Origin: Nothopassalora personata
Lineage: Eukaryota > Ascomycota > Dothideomycetes > Mycosphaerellales > Mycosphaerellaceae
Direction of reading: 5' to 3'
Assembly: GCA_033816765.1 (NCBI GenBank)
Contig: CM066296.1
Coordinates: 2,356,001 to 2,420,000, forward strand
DNA length: 64,000 bases
Shown here: positions 11,330-22,640 of the stretch, piece by piece
Numbering within the stretch: the stretch's first letter is position 1
Layout: every line of letters begins with the position of its first letter
Program-made: the position numbers and the translations under genes
The notes under the pieces: generated by a model
Seen by the model: only the letters and a program-made list of their open reading frames with translations
Database searches by the model: none
What the model was told of the DNA's origin: nothing

Positions 11330-11870
11330 AGCGGTAGACTTAGTTAAACGTATACGAGAAATACGCGCTACGCTTATAAAGTATTAGGAGATTGTAGTAG
11401 CCGACTAGACTCGCTACTATAATAAGACTTATAAGGCTAAGAGCTATTACGTAGGCGATATAGTCTTATTATCTACGAAGAACCTAAGGTTAGTATTACC
11501 GAAGAAGAAGATAGGTCCGAAGTTTATCGGACCGTATTATCTTATCGACGCTATCGGTTCGTAGGCGTACCGCCTAGTACTACTAGCTAAATTAAGAATC
11601 TATAATATATTTTACCTCCTCGAGCCGCACGCGGGTAGCGAGAAGGATAGAGGTACTATACCCCTCGCTAATAAGGACGGCGAATATAAAGTAGAGGTAG
11701 TACTAGGAAAGCGTAAGTATAAGGGTAAGATATAGTACCTAGTGCGATAGAAGGGCTAGCTAGAGGAATATAATAGCTAGGAGCTAGTATAAGGACTCGT
11801 TAAGACTACGCGTATAGTAGTTAAATATAAGGTATCTACGAAGGCCGTATAAGGCGCCGAAGTAAGGGTA
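11330..11870 (+). mobile_element. Gypsy integrase C-terminus and chromodomain relic
   Basis: The + strand frame gives DQTRYYNKTYKAKSYYVGD, LRLVLPKKKIGPKFIGPYYL, IDAIGSQAYRLVLLAKLR and IYNIFYLLEPHAG. A chromodomain follows (YKVEVVLGKRKYKGKIQYLV, then the WKG region with a TAG). This is the pol C-terminus of a second Gypsy element, distinct from the 2,930-8,350 copy. It has few stops. No matching RT lies directly upstream, where the unidentified ORF sits, so the element is rearranged or truncated. A purine-rich stretch near 11,960 (GGGGAGGAGG) could be its polypurine tract. Confidence 0.8.
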
Positions 11871-12479
11871 TAGGTTATGCATTTAGACCTTAACCCTTCG
11901 GTAGCCGGATATAAGAACCTTACCCTTTAGATATAATCTCCTCTTTTTACTAATAATACGGGGAGGAGGCCTATCTAATAGTATCTATATTAACGGTAGC
12001 CTCTACTCCCGATAGTAAAATTAGCTATAACCTATATATAAGACACTAACTCTTAGTATGCTCTATCGGATTAAAAGGCTCGCTTACTTAGTTAAGCAAA
12101 TACCCCCGATAGTAATAATATTAGAGAGAGAGGTAAGGAGAGAGAAGAGTAAAGAGAAGAGTATTTATTTTAAAATAAACTTTTATAGGCGTATAACGGC
12201 GCTACGTAGATAGAAGATAGGCGCGTAGTAGGTAGCTAGTATACATAGAACGCGCGATTACTCGTTATTATTATCCTTATTATCCTCCTTATTATACTCG
12301 CCCCGTAGGGCTAGTAGTAGGAAGGCCCTATCGGCCGTAGTAGTATTAATGTTTCTAGCCTATAGGAACTATAACTACGGTTAGTATAGGATACGTATAC
12401 GATACGCGTATTACTTATAGTATGGCCGAGCTCGAAGAGCCTATTAAGGGCCCTATTCTACTCTTACTATAGAATTACG

Positions 12480-13340
12480 GACGTAGTAGCGGCGGCGGAG
12501 GAGGGGGTAGTAGTAGTAGAGGCGCCGGCGAACCGTACGCGGGTATCGCCTAGGCGCTTATTCTTATAGGTACTAAACTACCTCTTAGCCTAGGAGGAGG
12601 TTAGCCGATTTATATAGGAAGCGATAGTACGCCGTACGCGGGTATCGCCTAGGCGCTTATTCTTATAGGTACTAAACTACCTCTTAGCCTAGGAGGAGGT
12701 TAGCCGATTTATATAGGGAGCGATAGTACGCCGTACGCGGCGAGCGTAGGAAGCGCTAGCGAGGCGTAGTACTTACCTCTAGGATCTACTCGCCTAGCTA
12801 GGCGTAGACCTCGTACTACTAGTCTAGAGTATCCTACTCCTACTTAGTAATAGGGTTACTAAGCCCCTAGATAAGCTTATCGCGCTAGGCACGAGTGATA
12901 CGTAGGCGAGCTACTAGCTACGCGATAGTAACGCTAGTATTACTAACGTATAGGTGCCTATTATCCCTATAGCGCCTATACTTCTTAAGTAACTCGCCGG
13001 TAGTAATACTATTATACGTATCCTACTCGTCTACTATACTATTAGTAAGCGTATCGTAAGCGAAGAGCGTAGCGAATACTTACTAGTTATAAAGTATAGG
13101 AGGTACCGTATATATATCTTAATGTCTATACCTAGACGCCTAGCTAGTAATAACTTAGGGGTCTACGGCCCTAGTACGCTAAACTTACGCTTCGCTAGTA
13201 TATCTAGTACGCTCTGCGCGCTAGATATCTATAGTAGTAGTACTAGTAATAGTGTTAGTAGTGCTAATAGGCCCCCTATAAGGGCCTCCTAGCGGAGCTA
13301 GTCTTAGATAGCTTCGTCTAAAGCTATAGTAGTACTAGCG
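12480..13340 (-). pseudogene. RIPed relic ORF with a 33-codon duplication
   Basis: On the minus strand a frame stays coherent from about 13,330 to 12,480 with stops mainly TAG. It includes VLDILAKRKFSVLGP near the start and contains twice the unit RTIASYINRLTSS followed by AKR and FSTYKNKRLGDTRVR. The duplication is a 99-bp tandem repeat, so the frame is kept. The + strand of the repeat is also open, so strand assignment is tentative. The family is not recognised; a transposon protein is likely given the surroundings. Confidence 0.35.
12533..12730. repeat. 99-bp tandem duplication, one mismatch
   Basis: Copies at 12,533-12,631 and 12,632-12,730 begin CCGTACGCGGGTATCGCC and differ at one base (GGAAGCG versus GGGAGCG). 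A third start (CCGTACGCGG) follows at 12,731. Both copies carry the same RIP-type TpA sites. Confidence 0.95.
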
Positions 13341-13404
13341 GGTCGCTAGATAGTCGCTAGCGAGGAGCTAGTAGATCGCTAGTAGTGCGGGTACGGTACG
13401 CTAC

Positions 13405-13820
13405 GAGAACTTAGTATAAGAAAAAAAAAGAAGGAAAAGGAGGGAGAGGGTACGCTTCTTAAACCCTCGAGTTAGTTAACCCGGCAACTATAACTTTAAT
13501 TACCTATACCCTAATAACGATACGTACGGGACCCGTAGGTAGGTTATATAGTAACGGAATCTACGAGAAGTAGATAGATTACTTATATAGAAACCTCCTA
13601 AATCCGCGAGCTAAGGGTAGCTCGTCCTAGAAGGGGAGGTAGTTATAAGGGTAGCCTATAGCTAACCCTTATATATAATGCGGCTATACCCGGCTTAGTA
13701 AGCCGTACATAACGCGTATACGTATACTAATCGACGTGTATAGCGTCTATAGAAGAAAGTAAGCTTTAGTTTATCTATAATTAGAAGATTGTAGGCGTAC
13801 TATATATTACGATATCCCCT
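13405..13820 (-). repeat. Degenerate LTR-like repeat, copy A
   Basis: This about 410-bp block shares order and many 10-15-bp stretches with 14,650-15,060. Examples are GAAGTAGATAGA, GTTATAAGGGTAGCCTATAG, CTAACCCTTATATATAAT and CCCGGCTTAGTAAGCCGTAC. It ends near 13,815 in GTACTATATATTACGA; read in reverse this gives a TGTCGTAATATATAGTACG-like LTR start. It is strongly RIP-diverged. Confidence 0.65.
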
Positions 13821-13829
13821 TATAGTCCT

Positions 13830-14390
13830 TATAGGTCCTTATACCTATAGCCTATCTAATGTCTCGCTAATTAGAGGTAGTAGATATTAGTTATTTACTA
13901 TAATCTTATTTAGGCCTCTATAATCTATATAGAGCCTAAGAGTACTATTCTTTTTTAGTATAAATAGGATAGGCATACCCGCCTTACTTATAGATTACCT
14001 AATCTACCCCTTCTCTATTACTTATCTAAGGTACTCCTTTAAAGCCTCTAGCTTAGCTAAGAACTAGTAGTATAGCGGCTTAAAGGGAGGTTTCTTTCCT
14101 TCTACGAGATTAGTATTATACTTAACCCCGTTAGGTATCTTATACTTTACCTACTTATTAGGTTTATATATATCTCGGAAATCTCTAAACTCTTTAGGCT
14201 ATAACAAGCTCTCTACTTTAGTTACTACTATAGTAATATACTAAACACTTATTATATATATCTACTCTAAGCTATTAAGATCCTTAAGGAACTTACGTAC
14301 GTTACGCTACTATACCGTAGGCAACTTACTATTACGCGCGTTACGATCTAGCTCTATAGTATATATAGATTATAACGAGAAAAAGATTTA
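13830..14390 (-). mobile_element. Gypsy reverse transcriptase N-terminal relic
   Basis: The minus strand reads [62 protein letters not shown] and YLLPLISETLDRL, which is the start of a Gypsy RT. It ends before the catalytic YXDD motif, next to repeat copy A. It is a truncated fragment of an element distinct from the chromovirus at 2,930-8,350. Confidence 0.8.
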
Positions 14391-14413
14391 GAACTATAAG
14401 AACTATAAGGGGA

Positions 14414-14600
14414 TGTCGTAATATATAGTACGCCTACGATCTTCTAATTGTAGATAAACTAAATGTTACCTTCTTCTTTAGACACTATACGCTTTACTTA
14501 GTATACGTATATATATTACGTAGGGCTTACTAAGCCGGGCCTAGCCGTATATTATATATAAGGGTTAGTTATAGGCTACTCTTATATATATAACCTACAC
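14414..14600 (+). repeat. Degenerate LTR-like repeat, copy B (inverted, partial)
   Basis: Starts TGTCGTAATATATAGTACGC at 14,414 and contains GGGCTTACTAAGCCGGGC and CTTATATATAAGGGTTAG. These are the reverse complement of the matching parts of copies A and C. Only about 190 bp align. Confidence 0.65.
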
Positions 14601-14649
14601 CCGTTATATAATTACCTTATAATAGTAGTATAGGTTTAGTACGCTATTA

Positions 14650-15060
14650 AAAGGTAGTATAAGTAAGAGAAGAGAAAAGGGGAAAAAGGGCTTACTTCTT
14701 ATACCCTAGAGTTACTTAGCCTAGTAACTATAACTTTAACCTCTTATATCTTAATTATAATACGTATATAACACGTAGGTAAACTATATAGTACTAGAAC
14801 TTACGAGAAGTAGATAGAACTAGTACGTAGAGACCTCCTAATACCGTAAGCTAAGGGTAGCTTATACTAGAATAGAAGGTAGTTATAAGGGTAGCCTATA
14901 GCTAACCCTTATATATAATACACGGCTACGCCCGGCTTAGTAAGCCGTACGTAATATATATAAGTATATAAAGTAACGCGTAATGTATCTATAGAAGAAG
15001 ATAAGATTTAGTCTATCTATAACTATAAGATTATAGGCGTACTATATATTACAATATTCT
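14650..15060 (-). repeat. Degenerate LTR-like repeat, copy C
   Basis: Collinear with copy A over about 410 bp, from a purine-rich start (AGAGAAAAGGGGAAAAAGGG) to GTACTATATATTACAATATT at about 15,040-15,057. Differences from A are mostly transitions, as RIP predicts. TpA-rich sequence with no coding signal continues to about 15,345, where normal gene-space composition begins. Confidence 0.65.
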
Positions 15061-15345
15061 CTTATATTACCTATTAGTAGGCCGGTATTAGTACTCGCTA
15101 TAGCTTATAATAGGATTCTAATAGAAGTTCTACGTAGGTCTACTAGTAGGTAGGAATAGGTATATATTCCTATAGTAACTATATAATATCTACTCTAAAG
15201 AGACTAAATATACATAGTAAATTAGTAAGTACTTAGGCTTATAAGTAACGTATAATAGTATAAATTAGTAGGCTAATTGTTTAATTAAATTATTTACTTA
15301 CTTAGGCTTATATATTAATTAGATAAAGGACCGGTTTAGAAGTAG

Positions 15346-15745
15346 ATAGTGTATTACATGTTGTGTCTAAGATTGTATGTGCTTGAAAAGAACAAGTGAA
15401 AGAGAATGACTAATCTGGTCACATGGTTGTATCTCAAGCTTTGAGCCTGATTGGAAGCCTGATTGCATTGGATCGTGACATGACACACCACACTTTTACT
15501 GAAACTTAGGTAGTGCTTATTAGGTATATATCTGAGTCACCTAGACAACAGTCGCCTTGATTAGACCGTGCGCCAGATGGCAAGACTTCTACTCGAAGCG
15601 CTCACTCTCCGAACATGAAGCCGTAGACTTTCCGTTGACAGGTCGTCCAGTATTGGTGGTTAAGCCGCCGTGGTGATGTTTGTTCTTCTGGTAAGTTAAG
15701 GCCATCAAACGCTCCCTTGCCTTTCAACCATGCGACATCCAGTGC
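15346..15745. other. Intergenic; transposon/gene-space boundary
   Basis: Base composition changes from RIPed to normal. No coding or RNA feature is supported; it includes the 3' side of MOG1. Confidence 0.5.
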
Positions 15746-16418
15746 TCACTCCTCGTCCTCCTCATTAACAAACAAACCCCAATCCCTCACCTCAAACGTC
15801 CCCAACACCCTCTCCTTCACCACCTTCGCAGCCTCGAACAAACTACCATACTTCCCCTCCTCCACCTTCACCCCACTAGGGTCATACTGCCCAGGTACAT
15901 GCGGCACATTAACCGTCACCACCAAATCCGTCTTTTGCTCCTCCAACCTAACCAATACCATCAAAAGCGCCACAAAATCCGGCTCATTTGGTCTCCCCCA
16001 TTGTTTGTCCCCCGGCAGACTCGTCGCCAGTAACGTCAACGCCGTAGTCTCTGGCATCTTTGCCAGACTGGCATTTCCAGAGGAAAGAAGTTTCGTCTGA
16101 CCCACATCTTCATCAGCAATATCTGAAAGATGGAATTTCAAAGCTTCAATATCGGAGCTTTTGTCGACGCGTTCCAAGATGTCAAAGGTTATGGATGTGA
16201 ACCCTTCAGCGTCAAGGTAAACTTCTTGGTTATCGGGGACTTGGCGGATTGTGCTGGAGTCATGTATAATCAGTCAGTCGTGTTGGAGAGATTGAGCTGG
16301 GTTGAGGAGAACAAGGAGGAGGTATCTGTCTGTACCTGACGTCTTGAAATGTACTTGGGATGTCAGCGACGATTGCGCCACCGAAGAGTTCGACTTGTTT
16401 GAATTGTGGATGTGCCAT
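15746..16418 (-). CDS. mog1: Ran-binding protein Mog1 (nuclear transport)
   Basis: Spliced model: exon 1 16,418-16,336, intron 16,335-16,254 (82 bp, GT-AG), exon 2 16,253-15,746. It encodes 196 residues, near the usual Mog1 length of about 190-220. The N-terminus has the family signature KQVELFGGAIVADIPSTFQD, and IRQVPDNQEVYLD follows across the splice junction. Mog1 has a PsbP-like fold, binds Ran/Gsp1 and promotes release of its nucleotide, supporting nuclear protein import. The start is the first ATG, giving the conserved ELFGGA motif at residues 10-15. The C-terminus is acidic. RPN9 lies upstream on the same strand, but the two have no functional tie. The frame is intact and the family fit is good. 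Confidence 0.88.
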
Positions 16419-17004
16419 GTTGTGCTCGGATCTGATGCGCAGAAGCTAAGTGGGGAACGATTGCTGTCACAGTAAATCGTATGGCGTTCTCGTGGTGGTG
16501 TGTACACGATGTGATGTTTGGTGTGTAAGGCAGGCATTGAAGTTTTGTAAACGGAGATTCACGCAGGCAACGTCAGGCTCCCGATGAGGCAGTCAAGACA
16601 GCTGGTGCCTAGCATGTGAATCCCACAGCAGACGTCGAAGCGCACACGGAGAGAAGGAAAGTCGTGGTTGTAATGTTACATTCTCATGATGCGCATCTAA
16701 GCTACTATGAAGCGACATTCAAAGGTCGCAAGCTCCGTCCCCACCTTTCCGGCTTGCCTCAGGCTGCCACAACTCATCACGGCCACGGTCGAATATCAGT
16801 CGGCGTAGTGGGCCTTGTAGCATCTGTAAGGAAGTCTCGTGCTTCCCAGTCACCCGCAGATCGACAGTGGTCATCCTCGTGGACATTCGCATAGTCGAGC
16901 GCGGGCTCGGGCGGTGTTTTCGGTGGCCTGAGTGGGCAAGGTGGACGATCAGAGGAGGGTGCCTCCATGACATCTCGAGGTTTGCCTTGACCTCACGGCA
17001 CGTA
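16419..17004. other. Intergenic region
   Basis: Lies between the 3' end of RPN9 and the 5' end of MOG1. Short open frames occur but none resembles a protein family. It should contain the MOG1 promoter. Confidence 0.5.
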
Positions 17005-18212
17005 CTACGATGCCCAGACATCCTTCCCTACGCCTTCGATCCAGTTGCCCAGCCGCTCGACACCGCCATCCCACTCACGCAGTCTCGAGCGCATGGCCTC
17101 GATGCCGCCCTTGTCCAACACCTTTGGCTGTACCCAGGTTATCCGCGCCACCTCCGCGACCTGATCTATGCTTCCTCGCAGTAGTCCCAAGCTCAGCGCC
17201 TTCATGATCAAGTGCTCAATCTCGTCAAGGTTGACCTTTGTCTCTTGGCTGATTGTGTTGAACGTCATGCTGCGATCTTGTGGCGCTCGGGAGAAGACGA
17301 GTTGCGTGAGTGCGGAAAGAGAGATCTTCTGGTAGAGGAACTGCTGGTGTGCCTTAAGTAAAGAGTTGGCCTCGAGGTGTTGCTGGAGGATGTTGTACGC
17401 TTGGAGGTCGCCGCGATTGAAGGCGAAGAGGAGGTCGCGCAGCCATGCATGCTCGGTCTTGGTTAGGCTGTCGAGGATGGGGTGGAGGAGTAGCTCTCCG
17501 AAGTTGTAGATATTCTCGCTAACAAGCGCCGCGATGGATAGATCGTACGCGATGCGGTGACGCTCGGATTCTGTTTGGTCCTTAAGCTCGACGCATGCAA
17601 GGTAGAGAAGAGCGGTGCGGTAGTACTTTGCGAACTCGTGCTGCGATTGGTAGTAGAGTGCGCTTGTGCGGTAGAAGTTGGCGTGGACCTCTGTCTCGAC
17701 GGAATCGAAGGTATCGAGGATGGACTCGCACTCGTCGAGGTCTTTCCGCGCTTCGGATGTCTGTTTGAGGTTGAGTCTGGTGTTTGCGACTGATGTGAGG
17801 GCGTAGACGTAAGCGTCCTGTGATGCTGGCTTGTTGACACGAGTGGCCAACGCTGAGAGGAAGGACAGGCGTTCGTTGTCATCTATGATGTGTTAGGCGT
17901 TGTGGTGTCTCATTGCTCTTAGATAAACATCTCACCTTTGCACGTCTTGGACGTCTGCAGTCCTATCCGTACCAACTTCAACTGGTTGATCTTGTCCGCG
18001 AAGCTCTTGACGAACTTGTCGAACAGCGGTGATCGCTGCTTTGCGCTCTGCTCTTCAAAGTAGAAGTTGACGAGATTGTCTGTGAGTTCGTGCCATAGCT
18101 TTCTCTCCCAGTGGTCTTCGAAGCTGATGAAGTAGTGTTGGAGGTCATCCGGTGCTGAATCCCGTTGTTCTTGCAGGAAGTCGAGCATCTGCTCGTTGGT
18201 CGGGTGTGCCAT
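17005..18212 (-). CDS. rpn9: 26S proteasome regulatory subunit Rpn9 (PSMD13)
   Basis: Exon 1 18,212-17,936, intron 17,935-17,883 (53 bp), exon 2 17,882-17,005, giving 384 residues, typical for Rpn9. Rpn9 is a PCI-domain subunit of the 19S lid and helps assemble the proteasome. N-terminal helical repeats (starting MAHPTNEQMLDFLQEQRDS, with FEDHWERKLWHELTDNLVNF) lead into the PCI domain at about residues 190-350. That domain includes ISLSALTQLVFSR, MTFNTISQETKVNLDEIEHL and KALSLGLLRGSIDQVAEV. An open frame extends upstream of the chosen ATG but is low-complexity and lies in the 5' leader. It is divergent from the complex I gene, with 316 bp between the two starts. Confidence 0.93.
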
Positions 18213-18528
18213 CGTGGCGGATTGGTTGATGGGAGATTCGTCACTGATGATATGTAGATGTCGGTCTGATTGGGAGGTGGAGGAGAAGAGGAGGTGATGT
18301 TGTATGTATGTATCTGGTGGTTGCTTGCTGTAGCTGGTCGAACACGAACAGACGAACAGTGATGCGGCAACCAAGCTCTCGGCTGCGTCCGCTTCCAATC
18401 GCAACGACTCCGTCCGCATTACCACCACCACCACCACCTACTCCAACCCTTCGCTCCCAGGTCAATGGAGTAGGCATTGCCTCACAATACACATAAACCG
18501 CTACGACGCTCCGCTCCGCTCCGTGGCC
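18213..18528. promoter_or_regulatory. Shared divergent promoter region of RPN9 and the complex I gene
   Basis: Only 316 bp separate the two divergent start codons, so both core promoters must lie here. It contains an ACC trinucleotide run at about 18,418-18,440 and CT-rich tracts. No specific factor site can be named. Confidence 0.5.
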
Positions 18529-19756
18529 ATGGCTGGCCTGTCAACGAGCGCAATGGCTTTCCAGCGCCAGCTCTGCCGCCCCTCGACGTCGCTCGCAACA
18601 ACTTTCGCCAAATCCACCCTCTCGCCCTCGCAATGCCGCCGAAACCTGTCAGATATTGCCATTACGCGCACTGGAAAGCCGATCATCCGAGTCGTTGGTG
18701 GCCGTAGCAGTTTGGGCGGACACTGTGTCACAGTCTTTGGAGCTACGGGACAGCTGGGACGCTACATTGTGAACCGCATGGCAAAGGCAGGATGCACTGT
18801 CGTCATTCCATATCGAGAAGAGATGGCCAAGAGGCATTTGAAGGTGGCTGGTGATCTTGGACGTGTCGTTTTCCTCGAGTACGACCTGCGAAACACGGCA
18901 TCCATCGAGGAGTCGGTACGGCACTCAGACATCGTCTACAACCTGGTCGGTCGCGACTACCCAACCAAGAACTTCGACCTCGCGGATGTGCATGTTGAAG
19001 GAACACGGAGAATAGCCAACGCCGTCGCCAAGTACGATGTCGACCGCTTCATTCACGTTTCATCGCACTCCGTCCACCCAGAGTCGCCTTCAGAGTTCTT
19101 CAGGACGAAGTGGCAGGGTGAGCAAGTCGCGCGTGAGATCTTCCCAGAGACGACAATCGTGCGACCTGCGCCGCTCTTCGGCTTTGAGGATCGTCTTCTC
19201 CACAAACTGGCGAAGGCCACCAATATCCTGACCGCAAACAACCTGCAGGAGCGAATCTGGCCGGTGCACTCGATCGATGTGGGCAAGGCGCTTGAAGCGA
19301 TCGGGTTGGATGACAACACCGCCGGTCAGACATTCGAGCTCTTTGGACCAAAACAATATACCATGGGCGAGATTTCAGAGTTGGTTGACAAGGAGATTTT
19401 CCACAAGAGGCGGCACGTCAACGTGCCCAAGCCCATTCTGAAAGTTGCGAAGGGTATCTTGAACAAGGCTTTGTGGTGGCCAGTGGGTAGCGCAGATGAG
19501 GTTGAGAGGGAGTTCCTGGACCAGTTCATCGACAAGAACGCCAAGACATTCAAGGACCTTGACATTGAGCCGGGTGACATTGCGAACTTCACATACAAGT
19601 ACTTGGTAGGTCGTGAAGAATGCACTTTGCTGACAACGGTACTAACAGACTTTGCAGCAAGGATACCGAAGCTCATCATACTATGACCTGCCACCTATGA
19701 CCGAGAAGGAGAAGCGGGAGGAGAAGAAGTACCTGCATGTTCTTGACGACCAATAG
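18529..19756 (+). CDS. NADH:ubiquinone oxidoreductase 39/40-kDa subunit (NDUFA9 type)
   Basis: Exon 1 18,529-19,605, intron 19,606-19,657 (52 bp, ACTAAC branch site), exon 2 19,658-19,756; 391 residues. It is an accessory subunit of mitochondrial complex I with an atypical SDR fold binding NADPH. The N-terminus (about residues 1-40, Ser/Arg/Ala-rich, almost no acidic residues) looks like a mitochondrial presequence. The dinucleotide loop VFGATGQLG is at about residues 69-77, followed by YNLVGRDYPTKNFDL, DRFIHVSSHSVHP and TTIVRPAPLFGFEDRLLH. The second exon supplies the C-terminus ending KKYLHVLDDQ. Reading through the intron would replace this tail with unrelated sequence. The in-frame GTG six bases upstream is not used; the ATG is the natural start. 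Confidence 0.93.
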
Positions 19757-20340
19757 ACAGAGAGGCTGGGCAAGATATCATCGCTCACCAGAGCACGCTG
19801 TATATAAGATATACCGACGCAAGTTCCGTTTGTCGAAGCCATCCGTGGCACGTTTTGGTCTGAAGGCTCTTCAATTCAGCTTCGGCAGCTTCCCGGGAAC
19901 GATAAGTCCATTGGCCCCTTTATCCCAGCCTGATGCGAACGAGGAGACCATATCATTCTCTGGACCTGGATCAGTCCAAGCATCAGTCTCTTCCCTTCAA
20001 CTTCGAGCTGCGCGCTACTGCCTCCGCTACCCGTTGCATTGGCAACCTGCATGCGGTTCAGTCGCTTGTGCATACGGTTACATTGTTGCAGGCAGGTCAG
20101 ATATCATGGTTTGCACCACGGCGACTGAGGTATTGGTTGCATCTTCAGGGAATTATGTCTCTTGCTCGTGACGTTTTGTCGGCCATCTTCATAAAGGCAA
20201 GGCTACTGCCCAGCACTGCGTACTCGCACTTTCGGGGAGTTTAGCTATGCCACGCATTGCTCTTCAGTGGATGACATCCAAGGTTTCGCGCGGAAGACCA
20301 ACTACATTTTTCAGCAATTCAGTCAACAGTCAGATTGCCA
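19757..20340. other. Intergenic region
   Basis: 3' side of the complex I gene. Open frames here have no family resemblance and no good codon pattern. I see nothing else. Confidence 0.4.
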
Positions 20341-20359
20341 CCCCCGATGTTAAGCGATT

Positions 20360-20735
20360 ATGGGGAATACCCGCGAGACCGATACCTCGCCAGTCATGAG
20401 TCCATACGCTATTACCAATTTCGGGGTCATTTGGGACATCGTCGACCTCGGTATTGGCTTAGTATTTGCTCTGCAAGCGGTGGTGATGGCAGTAACTTTT
20501 GTGCGCAGAGCTCGAAGCACTCTGTGCTTTGGGGGGTCTTGGCGTGCTTCATTCTGGCCTGACCGAGATCGAATGTCTCTGTGCTCTAACAGGTGTTATG
20601 TGGTCCTTTCTCCCTTTGGTGGATTTGACGAGCTGGTGCTCGTGGGGCATCGCTGCAACGCTCTTCTGGTCATTCGTCACGGTGGTGTGCCTCAAGACGC
20701 ACGGTATTGCGTTATTTCGTAAGCGCAAACGATGA
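20360..20735 (+). pseudogene. Possible frameshifted small membrane protein
   Basis: From ATG 20,360 a frame encodes a hydrophobic segment (NFGVIWDIVDLGIGLVFAL, then QAVVMAVTFV). After about 20,500 the hydrophobic signal moves to the next frame (LTGVMWSFLPLVDL, GIAATLFWSFVTVVCL), ending in a basic tail FRKRKR at 20,735. Together these would give three to four membrane spans. There is no room for a normal intron between them, so a frameshift is likely. The family is unknown and the call is weak. Confidence 0.3.
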
Positions 20736-20847
20736 CACGAAGATGTTTCCATACCAAGGAATAGAGAAGAGTTGAGCGAGCTGAGTATCTTCCTCTCATA
20801 TGGCTCTGGAAGGACGACAGGGCACGAGATTGTAGCCTGATTCGAGC

Positions 20848-21893
20848 TTGGGTCCGCACGACATACGGACGCTACATGCGCGATACGGCAGCACAGGGGC
20901 TTCAGCTACCTCCAGCGATTCTAGCGACGGCAGGGCTTCGGGTAGCAGTGGCAGCACTGGGCCAAGGACACTGCGCCGCGGGAGACGCAAGGGAGCGAGT
21001 CGCACAGAGTGGTGTACGCCCGTCTCAACTCTTAGACGACGATGGCAACAAGACTCCGAGTAAGCGCAGACGTGGTCCAGATCCAAACAAGCCTCAGGAC
21101 TATAGCAAACAGGGTGATCTTTACCCTTGCATCTTTGTAGCCGGCAAGCCGACATCTGGCACGCTCCGAGTACATATCGCAGCTCGCGTGAGTACATTGC
21201 TTGAGTCAGTTGCACACAGATCATTCGAAGACCGGATTTAGAACCATGGCGTCTTCGTATGCCACAAAATTTGGCAAGCGCCAAGCCCAGCGAGATATCA
21301 AGTCATGCAAGAACGAATTATGTCGATGATTCTGCAATCTACAGTACGGAGCGCCGAAGAAATGCCGCTGCATAAGAACTGCTCAGGAGCAATGTAATGA
21401 GATCTACAGTCTGAAGTACCCACACAACGACAGCTTACCAGGACTCGATACTGTGTATCCATCACTGCTGGTAAATCCAGCGCTTGACGTACGCATTGAC
21501 TTTGAGGCAACAACGCGGACACTGAATGATTTTGACGAGTGGCTCTGGAACATGGATCACATCGACCTCGACGTAGCCGAGGCAGACTTTGGCAACATGA
21601 TGCTTCATACACAGAAAGATCAGAACAAGACTCAGACGTACTTTGAACAGCTTGATGACCCGAAATCTCTTCATACTTTCACAGCCGACCAGCTTCAGGA
21701 AGGTGAAGCATTTTTCACAGAGCCGACGACCACCTCCTGTCCTCCACGCGGAAACATCGACCAGAATGCGCCGGCGGAGAGCATAGTTCTTGTGATTCGA
21801 ACGCTGCTCCTGGCTCTTGAGCGCGTCGGTAGCGAAGAATATCAACACATGATTATGGTAGTCATCAACACAATCCAAGCCGCTGTGGCTTGA
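20848..21893 (+). pseudogene. Decayed fungal zinc-finger-like gene
   Basis: A Ser/Gly-rich segment (SDSSDGRASGSSGSTG) switches frame into DDDGNKTPSKRRRGPDPNKP and then DLYPCIFVAGKP. Farther on come FEDRI, a stop and NHGVFVCHKIWQ, then a Cys-rich piece (CKNELCR, TGA, FCNLQYGAPKKCRC). This leads without a stop into CNEIYSLKYPHNDSLPGLD and a 145-codon open tail ending at 21,893. The order of low-complexity N-terminus, basic patch, degenerate Cys/His region and then a segment like WKEIY-L-FP resembles a common fungal C2H2-like family. Frameshifts and internal stops argue for a pseudogene, although an undetected multi-intron gene is possible. Confidence 0.4.
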
Positions 21894-22640
21894 ACGGATA
21901 GCGTGCGGACAGCACATGGCGAATGCAACGATGAATTTCCTAGTCCAAAAACAACTGATAAACTGACAAAAGGCACACCGATACATTGTTTCAGATCAAC
22001 CTTCCCAGGAAGCCTCGTCGTCAGGTCCGCATCGATTCATCGGCGATCTACCGGGCTACGGCAAGAAATGTACGTGGGTATAACGGCGAAGCGATGATAG
22101 TCTCAAAGACCTATACATTTCGTGAAAAGCTACGACGATTCGAGAACTATCCGGAGCCTGTGCCAGGTCGACATACTCGCTCACTACCTACTTTGCCATC
22201 TCCCCCATCTTCTCGCACTTCCTCTCTCAATACTCTCCCTCATCCTCTCCGTATCCTCGGTCCATTCTCCTCCATTGCACACCGGCGAAAGTGGCAATCC
22301 CTCCCTAGCTCCTCCTCATCCCTCTCTTTACAAAAAGCAACGAGCTTAACCTGACTCCTGGCAAAGGTATTGTCTGCAGGTCCATACATCACCGCCAATC
22401 TCTTCGGGAGAAAGAAGACTTTTCGGGCTCAAGTCTTGACGTCGGCAGGCGGAGAATGGCTTAATTCCGTGCAGATGGAAGCCAATTAAAAATATTTCGT
22501 GCGAAAACGTGAGCGCAGGAGTAGAGGCGTTGGTACCGTGGTAGAGGCATTGGGATTTGGACATGATTTTGGGGCTGGTCTGGGTAAGGGAGAAGTTGCT
22601 CGTGTTGGAGTGGGAGTTTTGGACGAGGAGTGCTGAACGA
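21894..22640. other. Intergenic region
   Basis: No coding or RNA feature is supported. A pyrimidine-rich stretch (CTCCTC/TCCCTC) lies at about 22,190-22,330. Confidence 0.4.

Noticed and set aside
1..15345. A CRISPR array or other prokaryotic repeat system in the repetitive region
   Set aside because: Repeats are LTR copies, short tandem duplications and RIP-shaped sequence; no uniform repeat-spacer series, and the genome is eukaryotic.
18308..18496. ORFs across the RPN9/complex I divergent promoter
   Set aside because: Low-complexity (ACC and CT runs), no family, and they sit where two promoters must lie.
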